Positions 48,758-58,090 of a DNA stretch of 64,000 bases are shown here, piece after piece (positions within the stretch are counted from its first letter, which is position 1; each line of letters starts with the position of its first letter). Position numbers and translations under genes: made by a program. The notes beneath the pieces were generated by a model that was given only the letters and a program-made list of their open reading frames with translations, did not search any database and was not told the DNA's origin. The stretch lies in assembly GCF_001436295.1 (NCBI RefSeq), contig NZ_AYYY01000061.1:1-64000 (forward strand), in the 5' to 3' direction. The DNA is from Paucilactobacillus vaccinostercus DSM 20634 (lineage in GTDB: Bacteria; Bacillota; Bacilli; Lactobacillales; Lactobacillaceae).

Positions 48758-51226
48758 ATGGGACGGTTAACTTTTGAAAAAATTTCCGAAGAATTACCAC
48801 TTCTTAAAAAATTAAACTATGAAAATGATGAAATAGTTTTTGATTTTGGAACAAGTACTGCTAAGCATAAACGAGCTGGCAATTCATTTTACCAACTCGG
48901 CGATGTTGAAATCGCCTTACGATCATTAGACAACTATGAAAATTGGTCATTTTTTAATACAAAAGATGATCAAAAACTTAACGAGCTACCCCTAACGTTG
49001 CACCGTGAGTGGTCCCAAGTAGGAAGTGGTGTGTCGTTTTCAGTTAAAATTAAAAACGATACAAAAGAGAGTTACGAAATTGGTGGTTTAGGTTTTGCAA
49101 TGATCTTTAATCAGATATTTACAGACAATACTTTGGATGAAAGCCATAATAATTGTGTATTTGTTGAGCCTTATATTGGAAAGAATGCGGGGTATTTACA
49201 AGCATCTCGTTTAAATGGTCAATCACCATCGTTGCTAGTTATACCGGATAAGGATACACAATTTGAAGCATACCGACCATTAACGGATGATGCAACGACT
49301 AAAGATGTGCATTTTGAAGGTTTTTATGAGTGGACCGTATTCTCAAAGGCGTATTATAGAACAATTTGGAATTCTAAACAACAGTGGAACCAAGCGACTT
49401 CTACGTTTATCAAACCGGGTGAAACATTAACTTATTCATTACGATTCATCGCAATGTCAGATGCTCAAGCAACTGAGAACACACTAATAGAAAATGGATT
49501 ACCAACGGTATCAGCAATTCCAGGGTACGTGATTCATGGAAATGAAACGGGACAATTGTATATTCAAAGTGCGTCCACTGTAAAATCCATTGAAGTTACT
49601 CCGCATCAGGCTATAACTATAACAGAACGAGAAATGAATAAAGAATATGTTCTGCATAGAAGTAATAATTTCTTTGGCCCAGTGCGTCTGACGATTGAAT
49701 ATCAAAACGGTCAAAAGCAGGTTGTCAATTATTTTGTAACCGCTTCACCAATCAAAAGTGTTACCAAATTATCTGATTTTCACATGCAGTATCAGTGGCT
49801 TGATCAATCTGATTTGTATGGACGAGAGCATTCGTTTATCACTTTTGATAGAGATACTAATCAAAAGGTTTTATCGGAGGAACGCTCATATATATCGGGT
49901 GTTTCTGATGAGGCCGGTGCTGGTCCTAACCTTTTGATGGCTGTGAAAAACGAATTAATGCCAGATCGTAAACAGATTCAGTTTTTAGAAAAATATGTCG
50001 ATGATGTCTTATGGGGGAATTTGCAGAATAGTGATTATAGTATTAAGGCAAGCTTATACTATAACGATAATCATTCGATTTATAGCTGGAATAAAACACG
50101 TAGTGAAGAAACTTGGCGGGCATATAATTATCCACACCAAGCAGCTATTTACTGGTCGTTATACCGACTTGCTCGTAATTACGCTGGTTTAGTCACGGCA
50201 CATTCGTGGAATTGGTACTTGCGTCAAGCCTATAAGACAGTCCTAGCGATGAAACGTTTTTGTGGTAAGTCAGCGTTTTTACAGTTAGAGCAATATGGAT
50301 TGATGGTAGGAAGTGTTCATAGACTAATATTAGAAAGTTTGAAAGAGGAAGGTTGGCAAGAGGAACGGCTTAAATTTGAAGATTACATGCACTACCGTTA
50401 CGAAATTTGGTCAAAATTACAGTATCCATATGGTAGTGAAATGCCGTGGGATTCGACCGGCCAGGAAGAAGTGTATACATGGTGTACATACTTTGGTGAT
50501 ACGAACAAAGCAAATCAAACAGTTCAAGCAATTCTGGCATATACTCCATTGATTCCACATTGGGGATATAACGGTGCCGCTAGGCGGTACTTTGACTCTT
50601 TTGTGTACGGTAAATTATTCAAAATAACCCGTGAATTCGATCATTACGGTGCTAGCTTGAATGCAATCCCAATTTTAGATGATTATAAGCGACGACATTC
50701 GGATGATTTACGAGAATTGAGTATCGGCTACGCTGCATCCACGAGTCCATTAACATCAATTGATCAAGATGGCTTTGGCGCAATGGCATTTTTAACAGAC
50801 CCTACATTAATGAGGTTTGAGCCGTATACATCAGACTATGGGCAGGCTTTTTATGGTTATGCACATGATGCCGGCCAATACGCATTTTTAGATGATCAAA
50901 AAGGATGGATTTCGTTTGGAGGTCAGTTAAGTCAAACGAAAGATTCAGTGATTTATCAGCCAACGGACGCATTTAGGAAACGGTTATTTGTGCATACGGC
51001 GTTTTCAGATTTTGAAATCAAGTCGGAAACAATGCCAATTAAGCAGATAATTTATCATCTTCGAGATCAACAAATTACAGTAATTTTTGCACAATCTGAA
51101 ATTTATCCAATTAAGAATCGTCTAAGATTGTCTGATAATCTTGTGCCAATCACGCAAAATGATATTAACCGTGGTGCGTATGAATTTGATCTGACAGAAC
51201 AACAAGTAGTTTTAAAACTTAAATAA
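48758..51226 (+). CDS. Large putative glycosidase of unassigned family (DUF5695-like)
   Basis: This 822-aa cytosolic protein has no signal peptide. The N-terminal about 330 residues look like beta-rich carbohydrate-binding or supersandwich structure. The C-terminal about 400 residues are helical with aromatic-rich turns (AHSWNWYLRQAYKTV, MPWDSTGQEEVYTWCTYFGD, PHWGYNGAARRYFD), the look of an (alpha/alpha)-barrel glycosidase. I think it resembles DUF5695-type proteins, but this is from memory. Candidate acids include the Asp and Glu residues in WDSTGQEEVY. It lies 33 bp before a GPH transporter gene, so it probably acts on the imported glycoside. Confidence 0.6.
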   Translation: MGRLTFEKISEELPLLKKLNYENDEIVFDFGTSTAKHKRAGNSFYQLGDVEIALRSLDNYENWSFFNTKDDQKLNELPLTLHREWSQVGSGVSFSVKIKNDTKESYEIGGLGFAMIFNQIFTDNTLDESHNNCVFVEPYIGKNAGYLQASRLNGQSPSLLVIPDKDTQFEAYRPLTDDATTKDVHFEGFYEWTVFSKAYYRTIWNSKQQWNQATSTFIKPGETLTYSLRFIAMSDAQATENTLIENGLPTVSAIPGYVIHGNETGQLYIQSASTVKSIEVTPHQAITITEREMNKEYVLHRSNNFFGPVRLTIEYQNGQKQVVNYFVTASPIKSVTKLSDFHMQYQWLDQSDLYGREHSFITFDRDTNQKVLSEERSYISGVSDEAGAGPNLLMAVKNELMPDRKQIQFLEKYVDDVLWGNLQNSDYSIKASLYYNDNHSIYSWNKTRSEETWRAYNYPHQAAIYWSLYRLARNYAGLVTAHSWNWYLRQAYKTVLAMKRFCGKSAFLQLEQYGLMVGSVHRLILESLKEEGWQEERLKFEDYMHYRYEIWSKLQYPYGSEMPWDSTGQEEVYTWCTYFGDTNKANQTVQAILAYTPLIPHWGYNGAARRYFDSFVYGKLFKITREFDHYGASLNAIPILDDYKRRHSDDLRELSIGYAASTSPLTSIDQDGFGAMAFLTDPTLMRFEPYTSDYGQAFYGYAHDAGQYAFLDDQKGWISFGGQLSQTKDSVIYQPTDAFRKRLFVHTAFSDFEIKSETMPIKQIIYHLRDQQITVIFAQSEIYPIKNRLRLSDNLVPITQNDINRGAYEFDLTEQQVVLKLK

Positions 51227-51259
51227 AAAATTGTGATTTTGATGAGGAGGATCCAGTAA

Positions 51260-52828
51260 ATGGATACACAAAAAAAACATGATGGGTGGAATGAATACAG
51301 AAATCGAAAGATTTACACCCCAAGAGGCAAGATTGGAATTCTTCGTTCAACTGGTTATGGGATGTATAGTTTCATAGGATCAGCAGTTGGTTTAATTTGT
51401 TATGGATATATCTCGTTTTTTTATACATCATTTTGTGGTTTAACACCAATGCAAGTAGCGTTTTTACTGGTTTTTGGCCGGATATTAGCTTCAGGTGTTG
51501 CACTATGGATTGGTCACTTTTCTGATTCACTGTATCGGTTTAAATTTGGTCGAAAATATGGTCGACGACATTTTTTTATTCTTGCCACAATTCCATTTTT
51601 TATTTACGCAATGTTTATTCCGATTGCAGGTCTCAATTTTTGGTACTACTTTATTACGTACTCAGTTTTATTGGCATTCTTCAACACTATTCATTTACCA
51701 TGGACAACAATTCCAAGTGAAATGACGGATCAGTTTGAAGTACGAACGAAAATGGGGACAGTTAGAGCAGTTGTAGCCGCATTGCTTAACACAATTGCTG
51801 CTTTTGTTGTTGCACGAGTACTGGGAGCATGGCCAAAAGATGATCCTAAAATCTATCTGTATTTGCAAATTGGTTTATCAATTGTTGGTATTATCTTTGC
51901 CTTAATCACGTATTACACGACTTGGGAGCACTTTGTTACTAAAAATGAAGCTGCGCTAATGGAGCTAGATCAAAAACAAGGAAGTAATATTTCAGCATCC
52001 AGATGGCAAAATTTCAAAGCAACTTTTAAAGAATTTCAGGAAATTTTTAAAATTAAAACTTTCCGTAAACATTTATTTATTGATGGTGCAGACCAAATGG
52101 CAGGAAATTTAAACGGACTAATTTTAACTTATTTTATTGTGAATGTTTTAGGATTAAATCCGTCCGTTACTGCTTATCTATCGTCACTGAGCACCTTTAT
52201 TGGAATCTTCATCATGATTGTAGCAGGGTACGTAATCAATAAATATGCCCCAAGATATATGTATGGAATTGCATATGGGATGGCTTTAATCGCTTGCACA
52301 GGTTTTGGTATATTAGGATTTGTGATGCCTGGTCACTTGGTAACCTGGTTGTTAGTTGCTCAAACGTTCTATATCTTTGGTGGTCAGCTATATGGCTTCT
52401 TGCCAGGAACGGTCTTCCCATCACTTCCGGTTTTGGATACATTATTAACAGGTAAGAGTCGGGCAGGAACCTTCTCATCACTTGCCGGTTTGTTTGAGCA
52501 GGGTGGGTTTGTCATCACTAACTTGCTCGGTGAAGGCGTTTTGCAGTTATCTGGTTTTAAAAGTAGTACAAGTGGAGCGGCTGATCAATCTCCAACTGTT
52601 AAACTTGTTTTAACGCTAATGATTAGTGTTGGTGTTGGTATTTTCTTCTTAATTGCCATGTATAATGGACTTACTTTTAAGGCAGATAAGACTAAACTTG
52701 ATTTAATCGGACAAGAGGTTAAACGTTTACAAGATGGTGGAGTGAAGGCTGATGCCTCAGCTGAGGTGAAGGCAGTTACATGGGAATTGACTGGAACGGA
52801 CTATGATAAAATTACCGGCTGGAAATAA
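51260..52828 (+). CDS. GPH-family sugar transporter (second)
   Basis: This 522-aa protein has about 12 helices, longer than the first GPH protein because of N- and C-terminal extensions. The GPH loop is seen as GHFSDSLYRFKFGRKYGRRH (about 88-107). A polar C-terminal tail follows (about 480-522). GAGGAGGA lies upstream. It is co-transcribed with the large glycosidase gene. The substrate is unknown, and it is not a close copy of the transporter at 44.6 kb. Confidence 0.87.
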   Translation: MDTQKKHDGWNEYRNRKIYTPRGKIGILRSTGYGMYSFIGSAVGLICYGYISFFYTSFCGLTPMQVAFLLVFGRILASGVALWIGHFSDSLYRFKFGRKYGRRHFFILATIPFFIYAMFIPIAGLNFWYYFITYSVLLAFFNTIHLPWTTIPSEMTDQFEVRTKMGTVRAVVAALLNTIAAFVVARVLGAWPKDDPKIYLYLQIGLSIVGIIFALITYYTTWEHFVTKNEAALMELDQKQGSNISASRWQNFKATFKEFQEIFKIKTFRKHLFIDGADQMAGNLNGLILTYFIVNVLGLNPSVTAYLSSLSTFIGIFIMIVAGYVINKYAPRYMYGIAYGMALIACTGFGILGFVMPGHLVTWLLVAQTFYIFGGQLYGFLPGTVFPSLPVLDTLLTGKSRAGTFSSLAGLFEQGGFVITNLLGEGVLQLSGFKSSTSGAADQSPTVKLVLTLMISVGVGIFFLIAMYNGLTFKADKTKLDLIGQEVKRLQDGGVKADASAEVKAVTWELTGTDYDKITGWK

Positions 52829-53186
52829 GAATCGCCTGCAGTACCTAATGGATGATTTTGAAAATGATAAACACAAAAAATTTTAAATTATGGTAAAATA
52901 AATAGCAGAAATCAAAAAGCATTGTTTCCATTTATAAGTTGCGAGAATCAAGAAATTAAATGATGTACTTGATTTTTGAAAAATTTCTAAAATCAAGCAA
53001 AATAAGACTGATCAAAAACATTTGTTTTTGATCAGTCTCTATTTTGCTTTCTGATACTATGGTGTTAGTTGGAAAGTTACTTTCTATTGTTTAGCTATGA
53101 AATAATAAGGGATTTATAAATCGAAATATTTATCATTCATAGATTATGATCAAAATACTTTGTTCACTCTTATTACAATATTTATA
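52829..53186. other. Gap between convergent sugar genes
   Basis: The terminator at 53005-53046 is the only clear feature. A weaker hairpin with AATCAAG / CTTGATT lies around 52946-52976. No gene was seen. Confidence 0.5.
53005..53046 (+). terminator. Terminator downstream of the second GPH gene
   Basis: AGACTGATCAAAAACA pairs with the complementary TTTTTGATCAGTCT around a short loop, then a T-rich tail follows. Confidence 0.88.
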
Positions 53187-55304
53187 TTAGTTACCAAGAC
53201 TAATATGATATAAGCGGGCCATTTTTGATTGGTTGAACGTGAATTTTATAGTATTTTCGTAAGATTTGAAGTGTGCATTCAGATCAGAAATAGGAGCGGG
53301 ATATATTTGTGTAACCTCTTTTATTGTTCCATATTGTTCTAGCGAAAGTTCGTGGGTGACTTCGCTGCCTACGCCGTGCCAGACGGCCAAGTATAGCTCA
53401 CTATTATTTGCTAGGCCAAAACTGTACCATTCGTCGTCTAGGTGTCCGAGACCATCGGGCCAAATTGGTAGCAGAGTTGGGATTTTTTCTCGATAGGTTT
53501 TATAGACGCGAATTCCTTCAACGACTAGGTTAAGTCGTTTGTCGTCGATATGATTTAAGAGGCCACTTTGATGAATTCTAACTAGCATTGCATTAATCAT
53601 ATTAAAGATAACTTCTTCAGAATCACCATTTTGAAGCGGATAAGACCAAATGGCGCACTGTTCAGGTGTTACTACGGAAGAGCCAACGGCTGCGATATTT
53701 CCGTTTCGCACATAGTCAGTTTGATCGGTCATTGATTGAATACTATGTCTTTGGAGCATTGCATAATCATGCCGCATACCGCCGCTTCCGCAGTTTTCGA
53801 TCACTAATTCTGGGTATTCTTCAAAGATATGATCCAACCATTTTAAATAGGCTCGATTATGGTTTAAAAGACCATCGCCAAAGCTATCAGAGTTCTGCTC
53901 GGTACCAATGCCGGTCGTGATGTTGTAGTCCATTTTGATGTAACCAACACCATATTCCTCAATTAAACGTTTCATAATTTTATCGGCAAATGAGCGGACG
54001 TCGGGATTATTAAAATCTAAATGATATCGGTCACAATCAATAATTCGTTTACCATGACGTTTAAAAAACCAACTGTCTGGTAACTGATTTGCTAGGGGTG
54101 AATGAATACCAATAACTTCAATTTCTAACCATAATCCAGGTGTTAATCCTTTGTCACGAATGTATTGAATTGTTGATTCAATTCCGTTTGGAAACCTCTT
54201 TTTTGAGGGTAGCCAGTCACCGACACTATCCCACCAATAACCATCGGAATACCAGCCACAGTCAATGACGAAATAGTCACAACCAGTTTTTGCGGCCGCA
54301 TCAATTAATGGTCGTTCGGTAGCCTCGGTAGGGTCACCCATTAGACCGTTCATATAATCATTGAATATAACTGGTAATTTCTGATTGTCTTGATTTTTAT
54401 TGCGAATGAGACGGCGATATTTAGTTATTTCTTGAAGAGCTCGTTCGTAATTGCCGCTTACTTCGCAGAAGGCGGCCGTTGCGGTTGTAAATGATTCTCC
54501 TGGTGCTAAATTTTTCCACCAATGATTGTCCAGCTCTTCAGGACCAGATAGACGTAACGATAAAAGTTCACCATTACTACTATCAGTTAATTCATAGTGC
54601 CACGCACCGTTATTTTCGATTTGCCAAATAGCAGTCTGATTGGTTACGGTGTTAGTCAGAATACCACTAGGAGAAAATTCTGCACAGGACCAGGATGAAT
54701 TATTAGTGATATTAATACGTTTTGAAGAGTTCTGTTGGTCATCAATGCGATCCGTTTGGTAGTCTAAACCAGCTTCTTTCAATGTTTGTTTGTGCCACTG
54801 TGCTTCGGCTTGCCAATTATTGTGTGGTGTATAAAGAAGATTATCGGTTGCGTAATTCGCCAAAGGATCGCTTCCCTGATTAAGACCTGTTATTGCAAAC
54901 GATGAGATGTATTCAAGGCCAATGTTTTCGTTACTAATGTTTTCAACTGTTACCCAGCTCCTAATAACAGCTGTTTGGTCAAATAATTGATAATAGTTGG
55001 TCACGACTAGCCTTTTTTTAGGATCTTGAGATGTAATTTTTAGTAACTTTCCATTTGTTAGTTGATCAACTTCATGGGTAAGGTAGGTGAGATTGGCACC
55101 GGGTGACGTATTTACAAAACTTAGCCCTTTGTGGTGAAAATTATCACCGGTTACTTGTAGTTCAGTAATGACTAGGTGTTCTTTTTGCGCATCGGTTAGG
55201 TTGGATAAGTCATTTATATTAACCTGAATTAATGCAATTTTTTTATTATTAAGTATTTCGAATTTTAATTTCGAGTTTGTTGTACTAACACATAGCTCTT
55301 TCAT
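53187..55304 (-). CDS. GH36 alpha-galactosidase
   Basis: This enzyme hydrolyses alpha-1,6-galactosides such as melibiose and raffinose. I chose the start at 55304 (MKELCVSTTNSKLKFEILNN), with AAAGGAA upstream; upstream in-frame codons overlap the cre-like site. The 705-aa protein has an N-terminal beta-supersandwich, a TIM barrel with VIDCGWYSDGYWW, nucleophile Asp459 in YIKMDYN, and acid/base candidates Asp527 and Asp530 in MTDQTDYV. The motif KMDYN differs from the common KWDMN. There is no signal peptide, so it is intracellular. The 3' terminal 71 bp are duplicated at 47215-47285. Confidence 0.9.
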   Translation of the reverse strand: MKELCVSTTNSKLKFEILNNKKIALIQVNINDLSNLTDAQKEHLVITELQVTGDNFHHKGLSFVNTSPGANLTYLTHEVDQLTNGKLLKITSQDPKKRLVVTNYYQLFDQTAVIRSWVTVENISNENIGLEYISSFAITGLNQGSDPLANYATDNLLYTPHNNWQAEAQWHKQTLKEAGLDYQTDRIDDQQNSSKRINITNNSSWSCAEFSPSGILTNTVTNQTAIWQIENNGAWHYELTDSSNGELLSLRLSGPEELDNHWWKNLAPGESFTTATAAFCEVSGNYERALQEITKYRRLIRNKNQDNQKLPVIFNDYMNGLMGDPTEATERPLIDAAAKTGCDYFVIDCGWYSDGYWWDSVGDWLPSKKRFPNGIESTIQYIRDKGLTPGLWLEIEVIGIHSPLANQLPDSWFFKRHGKRIIDCDRYHLDFNNPDVRSFADKIMKRLIEEYGVGYIKMDYNITTGIGTEQNSDSFGDGLLNHNRAYLKWLDHIFEEYPELVIENCGSGGMRHDYAMLQRHSIQSMTDQTDYVRNGNIAAVGSSVVTPEQCAIWSYPLQNGDSEEVIFNMINAMLVRIHQSGLLNHIDDKRLNLVVEGIRVYKTYREKIPTLLPIWPDGLGHLDDEWYSFGLANNSELYLAVWHGVGSEVTHELSLEQYGTIKEVTQIYPAPISDLNAHFKSYENTIKFTFNQSKMARLYHISLGN

Positions 55305-55323
55305 ATGTTGTTCCTTTCTAGAC

Positions 55324-55337
55324 AGAAAACGATTTCT
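55324..55337 (-). promoter_or_regulatory. cre-like site upstream of the alpha-galactosidase
   Basis: AGAAAACGATTTCT lies 20 bp before the start codon. It differs from the site at 45951 by one base, suggesting the same catabolite control. Confidence 0.6.
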
Positions 55338-55529
55338 TACTAAAGACAATTCTATTGATCTTCGTGAAATTGAAAAACTGTTAAAATTATATTTCTGGTT
55401 CATTAAATTGACATTGAACAGTGGAATTGCTGAATGGTTTGCTGCTTCGTCGATAATTTTAAACGAACCAATTGACAGGTACCGACAGAGATGGTTTAAT
55501 GGTTTAAAATAACGAACGGAGATGGTTGA

Positions 55530-55868
55530 ATGGCTGACTTATCAAAAATTAAAGCTGAATTTGCGGCTTCCAGTAACTTTTTGGTGGCACTGGGGGATGA
55601 AAAGCGCCAGGCAATTCTGGTGGCTTTAATGGCGGATCGAGCGTGTCAGGGCGTGCGTGTTAGTGAACTGACGGAGGCAACCCAGTTATCACGCCCCGCC
55701 ATTTCACATCATTTAAAAATTTTGCGGGATGCGAAACTGATTGATTATCGCAGTGAAGGAACCAAGAATTTTTACTACATTGTCCATGAGACAACGGAGA
55801 TTAATCAATTACAGCAGTTGCTGGGTGACGTGGTGCAAGCTATGACGACGGAGAATCAAAATGACTAA
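55530..55868 (+). CDS. ArsR-family regulator
   Basis: This 112-aa winged-helix protein (about 15-95) has the HTH QLSRPAISHHLKILRDAKLID. The metal-binding motif ELCVCDL of classic ArsR/SmtB proteins is absent; the equivalent segment is CQGVRVSELTEAT. It is thus probably not a metal sensor. It overlaps the next gene by 8 bp and is translationally coupled to it. The upstream region has repeated TGGTTTAA elements (about 55493-55507), which could be its operator. Confidence 0.88.
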   Translation: MADLSKIKAEFAASSNFLVALGDEKRQAILVALMADRACQGVRVSELTEATQLSRPAISHHLKILRDAKLIDYRSEGTKNFYYIVHETTEINQLQQLLGDVVQAMTTENQND

Positions 55869-56541
55869 GGTATTAATTGTTGAAACTAACGTGACACGGT
55901 ATGGTGGTACCGATGATCCGACGGGCTTGTGGCTGGGAGAAGCGGCTGAATTCGTGGAAGAAATGCAACAAGCTGGGATCGACGTCGATTATGTAAGTCC
56001 TAAGGGTGGCTTTGTGCCACTCGATCCACGAAGCATGAAGTACACAGATGACGCCATCCTGACGATCTACGAGAACCCTGATTTCATCGAACGTGGGTTA
56101 ACACACACCATGCGGCCAAGTCAGATCGATCCAGCAAACTATGCGGCGATTTACTATACTGGTGGGCACGGAGTCATGTGGGACTTCCCCGATAATGAGG
56201 AATTGCAACAAATCGCACGGCAAATTATGCAGCAGGGTGGTTACGTGACCTCGGTTTGCCATGGTATTGCCGGGCTGCTCAATATTAAGGATGATCAAGG
56301 ACAGTATGTAATTGCGGGGAAAAAGATTACCGGTTTTACGACGGCCGAAGAAATAATTGCCGGTAAAAAGTCAGTGGTGCCGTTTTTAAATCGAACCGTT
56401 GCCGAAGCACATGGGGCACATTTCACGAAAAAAAGATTTTACAGTGAGTATGCGGTTCAAGATGGGCAGTTGATTACTGGTCAAAATCCCTTCTCGGTTC
56501 GTGCAGTGGCCAAAATTTTAGTTGAAGCACTGACACATTAA
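55861..56541 (+). CDS. DJ-1/PfpI family protein (Hsp31-like)
   Basis: This 226-aa protein has the class I glutamine-amidotransferase-like fold. The nucleophile elbow is SVCHG with Cys133, preceded by YTGGHGVMWDF, the HchA/Hsp31 motif. Family members act as glyoxalase III or chaperone/deglycase-type stress proteins; the exact activity cannot be told. It forms a two-gene unit with ArsR, whose repression probably responds to reactive carbonyl or oxidative stress. Confidence 0.88.
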   Translation: MTKVLIVETNVTRYGGTDDPTGLWLGEAAEFVEEMQQAGIDVDYVSPKGGFVPLDPRSMKYTDDAILTIYENPDFIERGLTHTMRPSQIDPANYAAIYYTGGHGVMWDFPDNEELQQIARQIMQQGGYVTSVCHGIAGLLNIKDDQGQYVIAGKKITGFTTAEEIIAGKKSVVPFLNRTVAEAHGAHFTKKRFYSEYAVQDGQLITGQNPFSVRAVAKILVEALTH

Positions 56542-56547
56542 GACAAG

Positions 56548-56583
56548 AAGCCAGCTTTCCTCATTGGGAGAGCTGGCTTTTAA
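56548..56583 (+). terminator. Terminator after the DJ-1/PfpI gene
   Basis: AAGCCAGCT pairs with AGCTGGCTT, with additional TTCC/GGGA pairing, followed by Ts. Confidence 0.88.
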
Positions 56584-56655
56584 TCTAATTTTGGTTTTAA
56601 GTAGAACGTGACGGTGTTTTGAATGAGTGTTTAGTGGTTGCCAAGAGAACCATAA

Positions 56656-57687
56656 TCAATTCCCCATTTCTGCCGGATCTGCGATTTGTAAGATAATTTT
56701 GCCAGTTGCTTTGCCAGAATGCGAGTAACGAAGGGCCTCCTGAAGCTGGTTGAAAGGAATCACGCGATCAATGGTCGGTTTGAGCGTACCATTTTCAAAT
56801 AATGGTGTTAAGCTTGCGAGCTGTGGACCACTAGGATTCATGAAAAGAAAGGTATACGTGGCTTGGCTGCTTTTTTCAAGGGCGGTTAAGCGACGAGTGA
56901 CAAACTGAAAGGCGAGTCGTTTCCAAAGGGGTAATCCATATGCTTGAGCAAAGCGCGCGTTGGGGAGCCCAGCAATACTGACAACTTGGCCGCCGGGTTT
57001 GATAATTTTAAATGCATCTTCTAGTGTCTGACCACCGCGGGTATCAAGGACGGCATCGTAGTCGTGCAAGATATCTTGAAATTTTTCTGTCCGGTAATCG
57101 ATGATTTTGTCAGCGCCGAGGGAGCGAACGAGGTCGAAGTTTTTGGAACTGGTGGTTGTGGCAACGTATGCGCCTAACCATTTGGCAATTTGAATGGCGA
57201 TGGTGCCAATCCCACCGGAACCGCCTTGAATTAAGACTTTTTGACCAGCTTGGAGATTCATAACATCGTGTAAGGCCTGATAACTCGTCAGCCCGACAAG
57301 GGGAATCGAAGCTGCTTCTACAAAGGATAGGTGATTGGGTTTGAGGGCGATAGCACCTTGATCAACGGCAATGTATTCCGCAAAGGTGCCAATTCGGTTC
57401 TTTTGAACGCGCCCATAGACCGCATCACCCGCCTTGAATTGGGTGACAGCGGCCCCAGTTTTGACGATGATTCCGGCAAAATCACTACCGAGTGTCAGTG
57501 GCATTTGATAGGGCAGCAACATTTTGAGGCCGCCATCCTTTGTTTTAAGATCGATCGGATTGATACTGGCGGTCACGATTTTAACCAGTACGTCGTCATT
57601 TTCAACGTGGGGAATGGGGACTTGATTAATGGCTGGTATGGCCTGCTTGTAGCGTGTAATTTGTGCGGCTTGCATGGTAGATTTCAT
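56656..57687 (-). CDS. NADP-dependent zinc-type alcohol dehydrogenase/quinone oxidoreductase family protein
   Basis: This 343-aa MDR-superfamily reductase has an N-terminal GroES-like domain (about 25-140, PLTLGSDFAGIIVKTGAAVT) and the nucleotide motif VLIQGGSGGIGTIAIQIAKW (about 150-169). The zinc ligands of alcohol dehydrogenases are not evident, so it is of the zinc-free quinone-oxidoreductase type. It probably detoxifies enones or quinones. A perfect inverted repeat lies just before the start codon. Confidence 0.87.
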   Translation of the reverse strand: MKSTMQAAQITRYKQAIPAINQVPIPHVENDDVLVKIVTASINPIDLKTKDGGLKMLLPYQMPLTLGSDFAGIIVKTGAAVTQFKAGDAVYGRVQKNRIGTFAEYIAVDQGAIALKPNHLSFVEAASIPLVGLTSYQALHDVMNLQAGQKVLIQGGSGGIGTIAIQIAKWLGAYVATTTSSKNFDLVRSLGADKIIDYRTEKFQDILHDYDAVLDTRGGQTLEDAFKIIKPGGQVVSIAGLPNARFAQAYGLPLWKRLAFQFVTRRLTALEKSSQATYTFLFMNPSGPQLASLTPLFENGTLKPTIDRVIPFNQLQEALRYSHSGKATGKIILQIADPAEMGN

Positions 57688-57713
57688 GGGACCTACTCCT
57701 TAGTTAGTTTAAT

Positions 57714-57731
57714 CGTTTAATTTGTTAAACG
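57714..57731 (-). promoter_or_regulatory. Inverted repeat operator before the oxidoreductase
   Basis: CGTTTAA-TTTG-TTAAACG is a perfect 7-bp inverted repeat 27 bp upstream of the start codon. Similar TTTAA-containing elements near the ArsR gene (about 55493-55507) suggest, weakly, a common regulator. Confidence 0.55.
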
Positions 57732-58030
57732 AATGATGGCTCAATATTAATTGAATGGTTTAAAAATGTCAACCATTAAAACTAATTTTTGATTGATTCG
57801 ATTTCGTGACCATTAACACCGATGATGGGGCCAGATTTACTAATTAAAAGAGGGTAATGATAACACATTGAAAAAATTTTTTTAAAATCTAAGATTAATT
57901 CTAAATTAGAATTTGAGAAAAACCGAGTGCTGGTAATTGATATCTCTAGGATATTATTAACCAGCTAAACTAGCTTAGAAACACTCTAAAATAGTGTATT
58001 CATTACGTGTCTTTTTTATTCTAAAATCGG
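57732..58030. other. Divergent intergenic region
   Basis: No gene. A partial inverted repeat GGTTTAAAAATGTCAACC lies at about 57758-57775. The rest is AT-rich with no further signal until the methyltransferase promoter. Confidence 0.35.
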
Positions 58031-58074
58031 TTGAAATGATTAAAATATGATGTGATAATGAACGGACATTCATT
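58031..58074 (+). promoter_or_regulatory. Promoter and TetR-like operator of the methyltransferase operon
   Basis: TTGAAA (58031-58036) and GATAAT (58054-58059) are spaced by 17 bp. The inverted repeat AATGAACGGACATTCATT (58057-58074) overlaps the -10 and start point. The shape is that of a TetR-family operator, but no tetR gene is in the neighbourhood. Confidence 0.6.
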
Positions 58075-58090
58075 GAAAAGGAGTGATTAA

